This document shows positions 17,139-26,638 of a stretch of DNA of 64,000 nt, piece after piece. The position numbers and the translations under genes were made by a program. Every line of letters begins with the position of its first letter. Position 1 is the first letter of the stretch. Where the stretch lies: the NCBI RefSeq assembly GCF_002855515.1, contig NZ_PKRP01000002.1, forward strand, positions 558,001-622,000, in the 5' to 3' direction. This DNA comes from Rhizobium sp. TH135 (lineage in GTDB: Bacteria > Pseudomonadota > Alphaproteobacteria > Rhizobiales > Rhizobiaceae). The notes under the pieces were generated by a model. That model was not told where the DNA came from, did no database searches, and saw only the letters and a list, made by a program, of their open reading frames with translations.

Positions 17139-17822
17139 TCAGTCCTGCAGGATCTCACAGTCATTAGCCGTGACGGCCTTCAGCGGCCGGAAGCTCATGC
17201 GGTGAAGTGGGCAGGGGCCATGGGTGACGATAGCGCTCCGGTGGCGATCGGTGCCGTAACCGGCATGCACCTCAAACCCATAGTCCGGATAGACGAGGCC
17301 GGCCCGGGCCATCATCCGGTCGCGCATGACCTTGGCGACGATGGAGGCTGCGGCAATCGAGACGGAACGCGCATCGCCCTTGACCACCGCTTCCCCGCTA
17401 CAGAGTAGCCCCATGGGCACGTCACGTCCGTCGGCCAGCACATGACGCGCCTCCAGCTGAAGACCGGCCACTGCTCGGCGCATGGCATCAAGGCTCGCCT
17501 TGCGGATGTCGATGAGGTCGATGCGTCGCGGTGAAGACGATGCGATGGAGACGGTGGCGTCGAGGAGGATGCGCTCGTAGAGCACCTCGCGCTGGGCGGC
17601 GGAGAGCTTCTTGGAATCGTTGAGGCCTTCGGGGATGCGCTTTGGGTCAAGGATGACGGCTGCCGCCACGACAGGGCCTGCCAGAGGCCCGCGTCCGGCC
17701 TCGTCGGTCCCAGCGACCGGCCAGAGATCCTTTCGCTTCGCACGGCTCTCCAGCGAGAAATCCGGGACGAGAGGCAGGTCTGGAAAGAGGCCAGGAGAAT
17801 CGGGTGGCGTGCGTCGTTTCAT
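17139..17822 (-). CDS. rnhB: Ribonuclease HII
   Basis: Cleaves the RNA strand of RNA/DNA hybrids and removes single misincorporated ribonucleotides. The 227-residue product from the ATG at 17822 ([13 protein letters not shown]) has the RNase HII motifs [16 protein letters not shown] (catalytic Asp-Glu), LNDSKKLS and [14 protein letters not shown], then YGTDRH. An earlier ATG at 17858 would add 12 residues with three Cys and looks less likely. The gene is convergent with atpF; a radical SAM gene lies upstream on the same strand. Confidence 0.93.
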   Translation of the reverse strand: MKRRTPPDSPGLFPDLPLVPDFSLESRAKRKDLWPVAGTDEAGRGPLAGPVVAAAVILDPKRIPEGLNDSKKLSAAQREVLYERILLDATVSIASSSPRRIDLIDIRKASLDAMRRAVAGLQLEARHVLADGRDVPMGLLCSGEAVVKGDARSVSIAAASIVAKVMRDRMMARAGLVYPDYGFEVHAGYGTDRHRSAIVTHGPCPLHRMSFRPLKAVTANDCEILQD

Positions 17823-17965
17823 GCGGCAGAAATCGCACGCGCACCCGACCTCCTGCAAGTCCCCGGTCCCGATCGCCGATCATAGCGACAGGGGCGGCTT
17901 ACCAGGGACTACATCCGGTGCGAGGCGGCGGACAACAGCACCGGAATACGAAAACAAAACCCAAG

Positions 17966-19123
17966 TCAGAGCAGCGAGAGCTGTACCCCGTCGCTATTGG
18001 GCGAGATGAACAGGTCTTCCCGCAGATGCAGGCTGCGGCGCATCAGGCCGAGCCGCTTGGTCGCCATCTCGAAGCGGCGGCTGATCTGCCAGGCATAGGG
18101 ACCGGCTCCCCTCATCCGCTTGCCGAATTCGGCGTCGTAATCCTTGCCGTCGCGCATCGAGCGGACCAGCGACATTACATGCCGGTAGCGGTCCGGATAG
18201 TTCTGCAGCAGCCAGTCGCGGAAAAGCGGGCTCACCTCCAGCGGCAGTCGCAGCAGCACATAGCTCGCCTCGGACGCGCCGGCAGCCTTGCCGCTGTCGA
18301 GAATGCGTTCGATCTCGTGGTCGTTGAGAGCGGGGATGACCGGTGCCATCATCACGGCCACGGGGATGCCGGCCTCCGAAAGCGTCTTGATTGCTTCCAG
18401 GCGTTTCGCTGGCGTCGAAGCGCGCGGCTCCATCGTCCGTGCCAGCTTGCGATCCAGCGTCGTCACCGAGATCCCGACCTTGATCAGGCCGCGCTCGGCC
18501 ATGGATTTCAGGATGTCGATGTCGCGCAGGATGAGCGCCGACTTCGTCACGATCACGACAGGGTGGTTTGCCTTGTCCAGCACCTCGAGCACCTGGCGCA
18601 TGATCCGCCATTCCCGCTCGATCGGCTGGTAGGGATCGGTGTTGGTGCCGATCGCGATCGGCTTCACCTTGTAGCCCGGCTTCGAAAGCTCCCGCTCCAG
18701 CAGACGCGGTGCATCCGGCTTGGCAAACAGCTTGGCCTCGAAGTCGAGACCGGCAGACAGGCCCATATAGCTATGGGTCGGCCGGGCGAAGCAATAGATG
18801 CAGCCGTGTTCGCAACCTCGGTAAGGATTGATCGAGCGATCGAACGGAATATCGGGTGAATCGTTGCGGGTGATGACCGTGCGCGGCTTTTCGACCTGCA
18901 CCTCGGTCTTGAAGGGCGGCATGTCCTCGAGCATCTGCCAGCCGTCATCAACGGCGACACGCTCGAGTGTCTCGAACCGGCCTGCTGGATTGATACCGGC
19001 CGCGCGTCCACGACGCCGATCGATCTCGATCCGCATGCCCGAAGCGCTCATCAGGGCATCGGCAATATCTGCCGTATTGCCGGGCTGAAAGGCAGCCTGG
19101 CTCACAAGAGACAGCTCGTTCAT
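17966..19123 (-). CDS. PA0069-family radical SAM protein
   Basis: A 385-residue protein with the radical SAM cluster motif CX3CX2C in YRGCEHGCIYCFARPTH, which binds a 4Fe-4S cluster and S-adenosylmethionine. Following motifs (GTNTDPYQPIE, ITKSALI-like, SVTTLD, MMAPVIPALND) match the SplB-like/PA0069 group, whose substrate is unknown. The start at ATG 19123 (MNELSLVSQAAF) is preceded by GAGGAGC; the frame runs further upstream but with Cys-rich non-homologous sequence. It lies 143 bases upstream of rnhB on the same strand. Confidence 0.85.
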   Translation of the reverse strand: MNELSLVSQAAFQPGNTADIADALMSASGMRIEIDRRRGRAAGINPAGRFETLERVAVDDGWQMLEDMPPFKTEVQVEKPRTVITRNDSPDIPFDRSINPYRGCEHGCIYCFARPTHSYMGLSAGLDFEAKLFAKPDAPRLLERELSKPGYKVKPIAIGTNTDPYQPIEREWRIMRQVLEVLDKANHPVVIVTKSALILRDIDILKSMAERGLIKVGISVTTLDRKLARTMEPRASTPAKRLEAIKTLSEAGIPVAVMMAPVIPALNDHEIERILDSGKAAGASEASYVLLRLPLEVSPLFRDWLLQNYPDRYRHVMSLVRSMRDGKDYDAEFGKRMRGAGPYAWQISRRFEMATKRLGLMRRSLHLREDLFISPNSDGVQLSLL

Positions 19124-19252
19124 GTTTGCTCCTCGCAGGTTTTCCGCCCCGCTTGATGACTTTATTCCTAGCGCTGAAATGAGAACAATGCAAGAACAAA
19201 CTTCAAGAAACTGTTTGTGGCAAAACTTTGTGCAATGCGATAGATGTAGGCA

Positions 19253-19774
19253 ATGCTGACAGTGATCATGGAATGCCACGACCAGGAACCCGAGCTCGCA
19301 CAGACCTTGTCTGTGCTGGTTGCCGGTGCGGTCGAAGGCCTTGTCAGCGATGTCATCGTGCTCGATCACGGATCGAAGGACGGTTCATCCGTGGTGGCTG
19401 ACGCTGCCGGTTGCCGCTTTTATCAGCAATGGGACATGAAGGACGTGCTGGCGACGGCACGTGGCGAATGGCTGTTGCTGATCGAGCCGGGTGCCCGCCT
19501 GGGGCAGGGCTGGGTGGACGAGGTCGCGGAATATGTGGCGCTCAACAAGGCGCCCGCGCGCTTTTCCGAATCGCGTCTTTACCGGCTGCCGTTCTACCGT
19601 CGCCTGACGCGCAGTCGTCCGCTCCTCGAAAACGGCCTGCTCATTCCCAAGCGCCAGGCGCAGGGTCTGGCAGGCGAGGGCAGGGAACTGCTTCAATTGG
19701 CGAAGGGCCACAAGCCGCGTCGTCTCGCCTCCGAGATCATCCCCTCCTGGGTTGCCCGCGAAGCGCGTCGCTGA
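19253..19774 (+). CDS. Small glycosyltransferase-like protein
   Basis: A 173-residue protein resembling the N-terminal nucleotide-binding part of family 2 glycosyltransferases: MLTVIMECHDQE, SDVIVLDHGSKDGSS (the DxxSxDGS-like turn) and GEWLLLIEPGARLGQGWVDE. It lacks the second half of a usual GT2 enzyme, so activity is uncertain; it may be a shortened family member. It ends directly against the stop of moaB with no gap. The start is 129 bases from the divergent radical SAM gene. Confidence 0.65.
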   Translation: MLTVIMECHDQEPELAQTLSVLVAGAVEGLVSDVIVLDHGSKDGSSVVADAAGCRFYQQWDMKDVLATARGEWLLLIEPGARLGQGWVDEVAEYVALNKAPARFSESRLYRLPFYRRLTRSRPLLENGLLIPKRQAQGLAGEGRELLQLAKGHKPRRLASEIIPSWVAREARR

Positions 19775-20326
19775 TCAGCCCTGTCCGCCACGCCGCAGGT
19801 GCTCGTCGAGCCTCGGCATGATTTCCACGAAGTTGCAGGGCATGTGGCGATAGTCGAGCTGAAGCTTGATGATCCCGTCCCAGGCATCCTTGCAGGCGCC
19901 CGGCGAGCCCGGCAACACGAAGATGAAGGTGGCATTCGCCACGCCGCCGGTTGCCCGCGACTGGATCGTCGACGTCCCGATCTTGTCATAGGAGATCCGG
20001 TGGAAAACTTCCGAGAAGCCATCCATGCGCTTTTCAAACAAAGGCTCCAGCGCCTCCGGGGTCACATCGCGTCCGGTAAAGCCCGTGCCGCCGGTCGTGA
20101 TGACGACATCGATCTCTTTATCCTTCGTCCAGGCCTCGACCTGACTGCGGATCTCGGCCTTGTCGTCCTTGGCGATGGCGCGGGCGACGAGCCGATGCCC
20201 CGCCTCTTCAATGCGCGCGACGAGCGTATCCCCCGACTTATCGTCGGCAAGGCTGCGCGTATCCGAAACGGTGAGCACGGCAATGCCCACGGGGATGAAG
20301 GGACGGCTCTCGTCGATGCGGCTCAT
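19775..20326 (-). CDS. moaB: Molybdenum cofactor biosynthesis protein B
   Basis: A 183-residue MoaB/MogA-fold protein that adenylates or processes molybdopterin in molybdenum cofactor synthesis. The family motif TTGGTGFTGRDVTPEAL and the later LPGSPGACKDAWD are visible, and length matches MoaB (about 180). The start ATG overlaps the ispE stop by one base, so it is translated from the same transcript as ispE. No other mo-genes are adjacent. Confidence 0.92.
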   Translation of the reverse strand: MSRIDESRPFIPVGIAVLTVSDTRSLADDKSGDTLVARIEEAGHRLVARAIAKDDKAEIRSQVEAWTKDKEIDVVITTGGTGFTGRDVTPEALEPLFEKRMDGFSEVFHRISYDKIGTSTIQSRATGGVANATFIFVLPGSPGACKDAWDGIIKLQLDYRHMPCNFVEIMPRLDEHLRRGGQG

Positions 20327-21222
20327 CAGGCGTCTCCCGGAACGGTGCGTGTGAGCAGCACATACCAGTTCGGCCGGTAGACCGATAGCGCAAGCGCTGC
20401 CTTCATCGCCGCAGCCTCGGTCTCGTAAAGCCCGAAACAGGTGCCTCCGGAGCCGGACATGCGCACGTATCCGGCAAGACTTTGGCGAAGCAGATCACAG
20501 GCCTCGGCAATCTCTGGCACCAGTGCCTCCGCCGGCGGCTGCAGGTCATTACGCAGAGCAGAGAGCGATTGCATCCAGGCGGAAACATCGGCCGGCATGA
20601 ACATCTCGCCGATCGGATCGTTGTCGCGCTGCTTGAGGCTGCGGAAAATCTCCGGCGTCGACACCGGCTTCAGCGGATTGACCAGCACCAGCGGTACGGA
20701 CGGCATTGCAACCGTGTCGATCGCCTCACCGATCCCGCGCGCGCGCAGCGGTGTGGAAGCGAGACACATCGGCACATCGGCACCGAGCTGGAGCGCAATC
20801 TGCTGCAGCCTCTCGCCCGGTAGTTCCGCCTTCCAGAGCCTCAGAAGCCCCCGCAGCGTCGCCGCCGCATCGGCGGAGCCTCCGCCAATGCCAGAAGCGA
20901 TCGGCAGGCTCTTGTCGAGGGTGATGGAGACAGGGCCATGCGGCTGGTCGTTTTCATCAAGGGCCACCCGCAGCAGGTCGCGTGCCTTCAGAACCAGATT
21001 GTCGTCCTCAGAGAGTTCAGAACCAAAACGGCCAGTGACGCGGAAACTGTCGCTGCCGGATGCTTGGAAGACCAGCTCGTCGCCGTCCTCGGCAAAGGTC
21101 ACGAGACTGTCCAGCAGGTGATAGCCATCGTCCCGCCGGCCCGTCACATGCAGCGCGAGATTGATCTTCGCCGGAGCCGTCTCGACAACACGCTCCGGCC
21201 TGCGCTCTGAAACGGGGTTCAT
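20326..21222 (-). CDS. ispE: 4-diphosphocytidyl-2-C-methyl-D-erythritol kinase
   Basis: Phosphorylates CDP-methylerythritol in the non-mevalonate isoprenoid pathway. The 298-residue GHMP kinase shows the substrate motif APAKINLALHVTGRRDDGYH, the ATP loop LPIASGIGGGSADAAA and the C-terminal MSGSGGTCFGL. It begins 5 bases after the TPR gene and overlaps moaB by one base. With the polyprenyl synthase gene upstream, the group links isoprenoid precursor and quinone side-chain synthesis, though the TPR protein's role is unclear. Confidence 0.94.
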   Translation of the reverse strand: MNPVSERRPERVVETAPAKINLALHVTGRRDDGYHLLDSLVTFAEDGDELVFQASGSDSFRVTGRFGSELSEDDNLVLKARDLLRVALDENDQPHGPVSITLDKSLPIASGIGGGSADAAATLRGLLRLWKAELPGERLQQIALQLGADVPMCLASTPLRARGIGEAIDTVAMPSVPLVLVNPLKPVSTPEIFRSLKQRDNDPIGEMFMPADVSAWMQSLSALRNDLQPPAEALVPEIAEACDLLRQSLAGYVRMSGSGGTCFGLYETEAAAMKAALALSVYRPNWYVLLTRTVPGDA

Positions 21223-21227
21223 GCGGA

Positions 21228-23039
21228 TCAGGTCTTCTTGTCGTCTTTCTTGGGCTCTTCCGCCGGCTTGGCGTCAACCTTGGCGGCATCGGCCTCGATC
21301 GGCGGCAGGCCCTTCTCGATCTTCGCCTGGATCTTCGGAACTTCGGTTTCTTCCGGCTCCGAGGCCAGCGCCCGCTTCCACTGATACTTGGCTTCGAGCT
21401 TGCGCCCGACACGCCAGTAGGCGTCGCCCAGGTGATCGTTGATCGTGGCATCGCCGGCGCGCAGTTCGATTGCCCGCTCCAGCTCGACCACAGCTTCCTC
21501 GAAGCGACCGAGGCGGTAATAAGCCCAGCCGAGCGAGTCGACGATGTAGCCGTCATCGGGGCGCAGTTCGACGGCCTTCTTGATCATCTCCAGGCCTTCC
21601 TGGAGATTGCGGTTCATGTCGACCCAGGAATAGCCCAGATAGTTGAGAACCTGCGGCTGGTCGGGGTTGAGCTCCAGAGCCTTGTTGAAATTCGGCTCTG
21701 CCTTGTCCCACTTCTTCAGGCGCTCATAGGCGATGCCGCGCTGGAAGAAGACCGACCAGTGGTTCCGCGCCGGATTGGGGCCGATGATATCAACGGCCTT
21801 GTCGTAATTCTCCGCCATCGCCGCATAATCCTTGGCGTCGGAGAGCACGCTGCCATACGCCAGATAGCTGCGGATATCGTTGGGATCAGAGGCGATCAGG
21901 CCCTGCAGATGTTCGCGGGCTTCCTTGACCTTGCCGGTTTCGGCCAGCGTCAGGCCGAGCTGCAGCTCGGAAATTCGCCGCATCGGCGAAGTCTCCGGCA
22001 CCTGCCGGTAGAAGGCGATGGCCTTTTCAGGCTGCTTGGCATTCTCGGCAATGCCGCCGAGCAGGATCAGCGTGTCGGCCGCGTCCTTGTCCAGTGCGTG
22101 CGAGAGCTGCAGATAGAGCATGACCGTGTCTTCGGCGCCCTCGCGGTTCAGCGCGCCGCCGATCGAGAACAGTACGCCGGCTGCACCCTGGGCCGCATTG
22201 GCGACAACCGGCTTCGGCTGGCGACCGGCCTCGATCTCATCACGCAGCGCCTTGAAGGGTGCGAAATTGGTGATCAACTCGTCGCCGGCGGCAAGCGCAT
22301 CAAGCGCCTTCTGCTTGTTGCCAGCACCAGCCTCGAGCGTGGCAAGCGCAATGACGGCACGCGCAAAGGTGTCGGGCGCCGTGGCCCCACCATTGCGATC
22401 GGTCACGGTCTCGGTCAGAGCCTTGCGGGCCGTATCGAGATCGCCGCTCATGGCAGCCATGATGCCGAGATTGTAGTTCTGGAAGATACCGTACCAGCTC
22501 GGCCCATTGAGATCCTGAACGAGCTTCAGGGCATCCTTGCCCTTGCCCTCGCCGACCATCGTCCACGCGATCAGAAGCTGGTTCATCAGGCGGTCGAGAT
22601 CGTTCGGTCCCTCATACTTGAAGTGATTGAGCGCCTCGGAATAGTCGCCGTCGCGGATCGCGCGGAAGCCAAGAGCGACCGAGGTCACCCGTTCCACGGC
22701 CGGATCCTTCTCCAAGACTTCGGCAAGCTCTGCGCCCTCGTCGAATTCACCGTTCATGATCAGCGCGATCATCAGGCGCTGCTGCAGTTCCAGCTCGTTC
22801 GGCGTGATATCAAGCGCCTTCTTGTAGAGCTTCACCGCGTTTGCGTAGTCGCGGTCGGTTTCAGCCGTCCGGGCCGCCAGAAAGGCGCCTGCGAAGGAAT
22901 CGACGCTGTCGACGTCGAAGCTCTCCGTCTCTTCCGGCTGGGCGGTTGCCTGGGCGGCCGCCATCGGAACCTGCGAGACGCTGAGGAGCAGCGCGAGCGC
23001 TGTGCCGGCGAGATAGCGAAGGGCGGAGCTTTGCCGCAT
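21228..23039 (-). CDS. Secreted or periplasmic tetratricopeptide-repeat protein
   Basis: A 603-residue protein with a signal peptide (MRQSSALRYLAGTALALLLS, cleavage near AAA/QA about residue 29), then arrays of TPR helices (roughly 45-560) and a charged tail rich in Lys/Glu/Ala/Pro ending KKDDKKT. Late repeats such as NYLGYSWVDMNRNLQEGLEM and DSLGWAYYRLGRFEEAVVEL are canonical. TPRs mediate protein contacts; the partner is unknown. The start at 23039 gives a clean signal peptide; an ATG 18 bases upstream is possible. It heads a leftward group with ispE and moaB. Confidence 0.88.
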   Translation of the reverse strand: MRQSSALRYLAGTALALLLSVSQVPMAAAQATAQPEETESFDVDSVDSFAGAFLAARTAETDRDYANAVKLYKKALDITPNELELQQRLMIALIMNGEFDEGAELAEVLEKDPAVERVTSVALGFRAIRDGDYSEALNHFKYEGPNDLDRLMNQLLIAWTMVGEGKGKDALKLVQDLNGPSWYGIFQNYNLGIMAAMSGDLDTARKALTETVTDRNGGATAPDTFARAVIALATLEAGAGNKQKALDALAAGDELITNFAPFKALRDEIEAGRQPKPVVANAAQGAAGVLFSIGGALNREGAEDTVMLYLQLSHALDKDAADTLILLGGIAENAKQPEKAIAFYRQVPETSPMRRISELQLGLTLAETGKVKEAREHLQGLIASDPNDIRSYLAYGSVLSDAKDYAAMAENYDKAVDIIGPNPARNHWSVFFQRGIAYERLKKWDKAEPNFNKALELNPDQPQVLNYLGYSWVDMNRNLQEGLEMIKKAVELRPDDGYIVDSLGWAYYRLGRFEEAVVELERAIELRAGDATINDHLGDAYWRVGRKLEAKYQWKRALASEPEETEVPKIQAKIEKGLPPIEADAAKVDAKPAEEPKKDDKKT

Positions 23040-23159
23040 GAAAGAGCCTTTCAACAACCGAAGACGAGCGCATGTCGCCCGCGCACGGACGATACGCGAT
23101 GATTCACGAATAGAATGGCTTTTTTGAAGCAGCCCCGCAAGGCGATCGCAGTGTCTGCG

Positions 23160-24176
23160 TCAATTCACGCGGGAAATGCAGAAATCGATCACATCGTTCA
23201 GCGCGCTCTTCCATGGCGTTTCCGGCAGCGGCGCGAGTGCATCCCTGGCGATCGTGCCATAATGTTGCGCCCGCTGGATCGTGTCGTTGAGCGCGCCATA
23301 CTTGCCGATCAGGCCGAGCGCCTTTTCGAGCCTTGCGTCGTCGTTCTGCCCACCTTCGATCGATTCCTTCCAGAAGTCGCGTTCCGCAGCCGTGCCCCGG
23401 CGATAGGAAAGGATGACCGGAAGCGTGATCTTGCCTTCGCGAAAATCGTCGCCGACATTCTTGCCGGTCTCGGCTGCCTTGCCGCCGTAATCCAGCACAT
23501 CGTCGACCAGCTGGAAGGCGAGGCCGAGATTCATGCCATAGGATTTCATCGCGCTGCGCGTTGCGCGATCCGTGCCGGCAACGATCGGGCCGACTTCGGC
23601 GGCTGCTGCAAAGAGCGCCGCAGTCTTGGCGCGGATGACGGCGAGATAGTCGTCTTCCGTCGTCTCCATATTCTTGGCGACGGAAAGCTGCAGCACTTCA
23701 CCTTCGGCGATTACGCAGGCTGCGGTCGAGAGCACGTCGAGCGCCTCGAGCGAGCCAACTTCGACCATCATGCGAAACGCCTGGCCGAGCAGGAAGTCGC
23801 CGACCAGCACGCTTGCCTGGTTGCCCCAGATGGTCCGCGCTGTGTTCTTGCCACGGCGCAGATCGCTCTCGTCGACCACGTCGTCATGCAGAAGCGTCGC
23901 CGTGTGCATGAATTCGACCGAGGTCGCGAGCTTGATGTGATGGTCGCCCTCATAGCCGAACATCGCCGCCGTCGCGAGCGTCAGCATCGGCCGCAAGCGC
24001 TTGCCACCGGACGAGATCAGGTGGTTGGCAACCTCCGGGATCATCTGCACATCGGAGCCCGCCTTCGACAGGATCAGCTGATTGACGCGCTCCATGCCGC
24101 TTTTCGTCAGGTCCACCAGAGGCTTGACGGATGCCTGTTTGTTTTTGCTTTCCTCAAGCGGTATGACTACGCCCAC
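23160..24176 (-). CDS. ispB: Polyprenyl (octaprenyl/decaprenyl) diphosphate synthase
   Basis: Condenses isopentenyl diphosphate into the long prenyl tail of ubiquinone. The 338-residue trans-prenyltransferase has the first Asp-rich motif LLHDDVVDESDLRRG (DDVVD at 98-102) and the second LVDDVLDYGG, plus GGKRLRP. Product length cannot be fixed from sequence; Rhizobiaceae usually make decaprenyl (Q10). It is divergent from the DUF2007 gene. The TPR-ispE-moaB group starts 120 bases downstream. ubiA, which uses its product, is at 60 kb. Confidence 0.92.
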   Translation of the reverse strand: MGVVIPLEESKNKQASVKPLVDLTKSGMERVNQLILSKAGSDVQMIPEVANHLISSGGKRLRPMLTLATAAMFGYEGDHHIKLATSVEFMHTATLLHDDVVDESDLRRGKNTARTIWGNQASVLVGDFLLGQAFRMMVEVGSLEALDVLSTAACVIAEGEVLQLSVAKNMETTEDDYLAVIRAKTAALFAAAAEVGPIVAGTDRATRSAMKSYGMNLGLAFQLVDDVLDYGGKAAETGKNVGDDFREGKITLPVILSYRRGTAAERDFWKESIEGGQNDDARLEKALGLIGKYGALNDTIQRAQHYGTIARDALAPLPETPWKSALNDVIDFCISRVN

Positions 24177-24300
24177 GCACCGGACTCCTGTTCAGTTTGG
24201 TCGCCGACAATAAAAAGCCGGGAAGGCCACGGCAAGGGGCGAATTGCCTCGGTTGCAGGCTTGAACACGGTTTTGCCGTTAACAGTGAGTTCTGAAATCG

Positions 24301-24531
24301 ATGCATGAGATCATTCGCAGCAACGACGTCGTCCTGCTCTCCTTCGCTGAAAGCCTGATGCGCGACGCCGGCATCGCCTCGATGATCGCCGATCAGTCGA
24401 TGAGCATCCTCGAAGGTTCGCTCGGCATGTTGCAGCGTCGCCTGCTGGTCGATTCCGATTGCGTCGATCAGGCCCGCCGCATTCTCACCGATGCCGGCCT
24501 CGGGGCAGAACTGCGCGACCGCGAGATGTGA
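24301..24531 (+). CDS. DUF2007 domain protein
   Basis: A 76-residue protein of the DUF2007 family (putative signal-transducing protein, PII-like fold): MHEIIRSNDVVLLSFAESLM, then GIASMIADQ and RLLVDSDCVDQARRIL. The biochemical role of the family is unknown. It is eight bases ahead of a tRNA methyltransferase-like gene on the same strand, an arrangement suggesting co-transcription. Confidence 0.85.
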   Translation: MHEIIRSNDVVLLSFAESLMRDAGIASMIADQSMSILEGSLGMLQRRLLVDSDCVDQARRILTDAGLGAELRDREM

Positions 24532-24538
24532 GTGTGCC

Positions 24539-25345
24539 ATGGCGGCAAGCGTAGACCCCATCTTCGACAAGTCCGTATCCGAGACGATCGACGCCTTTCA
24601 TCGCGGCCGCTTCCATCTCGTTCAGCCCGTCGGGCGCGGCCACCGTGCCGGCATGGATGCCATGATGCTCGCCTGCCTGGTGGATGATGATCGGCCGATC
24701 AGGATCGCAGATCTCGGAGCGGGAGCAGGGGCAGCGGGGCTTGCCGTGGCGGCCCGTCTGCCGAACGCCTCCGTCGTGCTTGTCGAACGCTCCGCCGACA
24801 TGGCCGGTTTTGCCCGCAAGAGCCTGGCTCTGTCCGAAAACGCCGAGCTTGCGATGCGGGCCGAGGTCATCGAAGCCGATGTCACGCTGACCGGCCGGGC
24901 GCGCCTTGCAGTCGGGCTTGCCGACAACAGCTTCCACCACGTCATCATGAACCCGCCATTCAACGATCCCGGCGACCGGAAGACGCCGGATGTGCTGAAG
25001 GCCGAGGCCCATGCCATGACCGAAAACCTGTTCGAAAGCTGGATCCGCACCGCCGGTGCGATTGCGATGCCGGGTGGTCAGCTCTCGTTGATTGCACGTC
25101 CCCAGTCGATCGGCGAGATCATCGCTGCCTGCGGCAGGCGCTTCGGCGGGGTCGAGATCACCGCCATCCATCCGCGCGAGGGCGAAAACGCAACGCGCAT
25201 CCTCGTCACGGCAATCAAGGGATCGCGGGCCCGTTTGCAGATGCGCGCGCCGCTCCTGATGCATGACCGGCCCGATAGCCACGCCTTCGCCCCCGTGGTC
25301 GACGATCTCAACAATGGGCGCACCGGATATTCACGGCTACGTTGA
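24539..25345 (+). CDS. TrmN6-like tRNA1(Val) adenine-N6 methyltransferase
   Basis: A 268-residue SAM-dependent methyltransferase with motif I IADLGAGAGAAGLAVAAR and the catalytic NPPF (in HVIMNPPFNDPG), typical of N6-adenine methyltransferases acting on tRNA or of the RlmG/TrmN6 group. The ATG at 24539 follows the DUF2007 stop closely; an upstream frame would overlap that gene. Which nucleotide it methylates cannot be told from sequence; TrmN6 of E. coli (YfiC) is the closest recognisable pattern. Confidence 0.85.
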   Translation: MAASVDPIFDKSVSETIDAFHRGRFHLVQPVGRGHRAGMDAMMLACLVDDDRPIRIADLGAGAGAAGLAVAARLPNASVVLVERSADMAGFARKSLALSENAELAMRAEVIEADVTLTGRARLAVGLADNSFHHVIMNPPFNDPGDRKTPDVLKAEAHAMTENLFESWIRTAGAIAMPGGQLSLIARPQSIGEIIAACGRRFGGVEITAIHPREGENATRILVTAIKGSRARLQMRAPLLMHDRPDSHAFAPVVDDLNNGRTGYSRLR

Positions 25346-25438
25346 AAAGGCTGATTTTTCGCCTGAACCATTGTGTTCGGCCCCCGGCTCCTTACATCTC
25401 GGGTCAGATTTGAGATTGTGAGGAGTTGAAACGCGACC

Positions 25439-26302
25439 ATGGCAGACTTTCTGAAACGGCTGGTTCCCAAGCGCTTCCAGAAAAAGGGCGTCGTCATTCC
25501 GGTCGTCAGGTTGCACGGGCCAATCATGAGCGGCGGCTCCCGCTTCCGCCCCGCACTCAACCTCGCCTCCATCGCCGGCCAGCTGGAAAAGGCCTTCTCG
25601 ATGAAGGACAGCCCTGCCGTGGCGCTTTCGATCAATTCGCCGGGTGGTTCTCCCGTCCAGTCGCGCATGATCTACGACCGCATCCGTGCGCTCGCCGAAG
25701 AGAAGAACAAGCGCGTCATCGTCTTCGTCGAGGATGTCGCGGCCTCCGGCGGTTACATGATCGCCATTGCAGGTGACGAGATCATCGCCGACGCGACCTC
25801 GATCGTCGGCTCGATCGGCGTGGTCTCCGGTGGCTTCGGTTTCCCCGAACTCCTGAAGAAGATCGGCGTCGAGCGCCGCGTCTACACGTCGGGCGAAAAC
25901 AAAGTGATCCTCGATCCTTTCCAGCCGGAAAAGGAGAGCGACATCGAATATCTGAAGACCTTGCAGGCGGAGATCCACGAGATCTTCATTGACATGGTCA
26001 AGGCGCGCCGCGGCACGCAGCTGGCGGATGATCCCGCCCTGTTTTCCGGCCTGTTCTGGACCGGCCGCAAGGGCCTTGAGCTCGGCCTCGTCGACCGCCT
26101 GGGCGGCATGCGCGAGGAGATCAAGACGCGCTACGGCAAGGACGCGCGCCTCGAACTCGTCGGCGCACCGAAGGGCCTCTTCGGTCGCCGCGCCCCCGGC
26201 ATCGGCGCCTTTGCCGCTCCCGATGAGATCGCGGTTCAGGCCGTTGCCGGTCTTGCCGAGACGCTTGAAGAAAAGGCACTATGGCGCCGCTACGGTCTTT
26301 GA
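25439..26302 (+). CDS. S49-family serine peptidase (SppA/SohB-like)
   Basis: A 287-residue protease of family S49, expected to act on signal peptides or membrane-protein fragments. The nucleophile is S103 in VAASGGYMIA and the general-base Lys is K155 in SGENKVILDPF, giving the Ser-Lys dyad. INSPGGSP (66-72) forms the substrate groove. The N-terminus lacks a clear membrane anchor, unlike E. coli SppA, so it may be cytoplasmic or peripheral. A small membrane-protein gene follows after 36 bases. Confidence 0.9.
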   Translation: MADFLKRLVPKRFQKKGVVIPVVRLHGPIMSGGSRFRPALNLASIAGQLEKAFSMKDSPAVALSINSPGGSPVQSRMIYDRIRALAEEKNKRVIVFVEDVAASGGYMIAIAGDEIIADATSIVGSIGVVSGGFGFPELLKKIGVERRVYTSGENKVILDPFQPEKESDIEYLKTLQAEIHEIFIDMVKARRGTQLADDPALFSGLFWTGRKGLELGLVDRLGGMREEIKTRYGKDARLELVGAPKGLFGRRAPGIGAFAAPDEIAVQAVAGLAETLEEKALWRRYGL

Positions 26303-26338
26303 CCGCAGCAGAGGACGAGGGCTGATAGGCGAGGGGAC

Positions 26339-26533
26339 ATGGCGCAGCTGATATTTATGACGATCCTGGTGGGCGGCGCCTGGCTGCTCTACCGCCGTTT
26401 CGTTTCCGATGCAGAGAAGCTGGCGGCGAAATCGCGGGCCGAAGAAAAGGAACGTCAAAATGATGCCGTGGGAACGCTGATCGAGGATCCCGAAACGGGC
26501 GAATATCGCCCGCGTCGCGAGGATGACGACTAA
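26339..26533 (+). CDS. Small membrane protein of unknown function
   Basis: A 64-residue protein: one N-terminal helix (about 3-20, LIFMTILVGGAWLLYRRF) followed by a charged Lys/Glu/Asp-rich cytoplasmic tail (EEKERQNDAVGTLIEDPETG then EYRPRREDDD). GAGGGGAC precedes the ATG. It lies directly downstream of the S49 peptidase and may be co-transcribed. I do not recognise a named family. Confidence 0.75.
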   Translation: MAQLIFMTILVGGAWLLYRRFVSDAEKLAAKSRAEEKERQNDAVGTLIEDPETGEYRPRREDDD

Positions 26534-26579
26534 GCTGGTTCGCCAGATAAGAGTGCCCGGACTTTTTTGACTTGGCGAT

Positions 26580-26604
26580 GGAACAATTTCTAACTGGGCG
26601 CTTT
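26580..26604 (+). promoter_or_regulatory. Probable EcfG/RpoE2-type promoter of the HWE kinase gene
   Basis: GGAAC (26580-26584), 16 bases, CTTT (26601-26604). This fits the general-stress form GGAAC-N18-TT and differs from CGTT by one base. Transcription would start near 26611, about 28 bases before the kinase ATG, a good distance. Confidence 0.45.
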
Positions 26605-26638
26605 ATAGGCTTGCCATAAATCGTGACGCGGGAGTTTG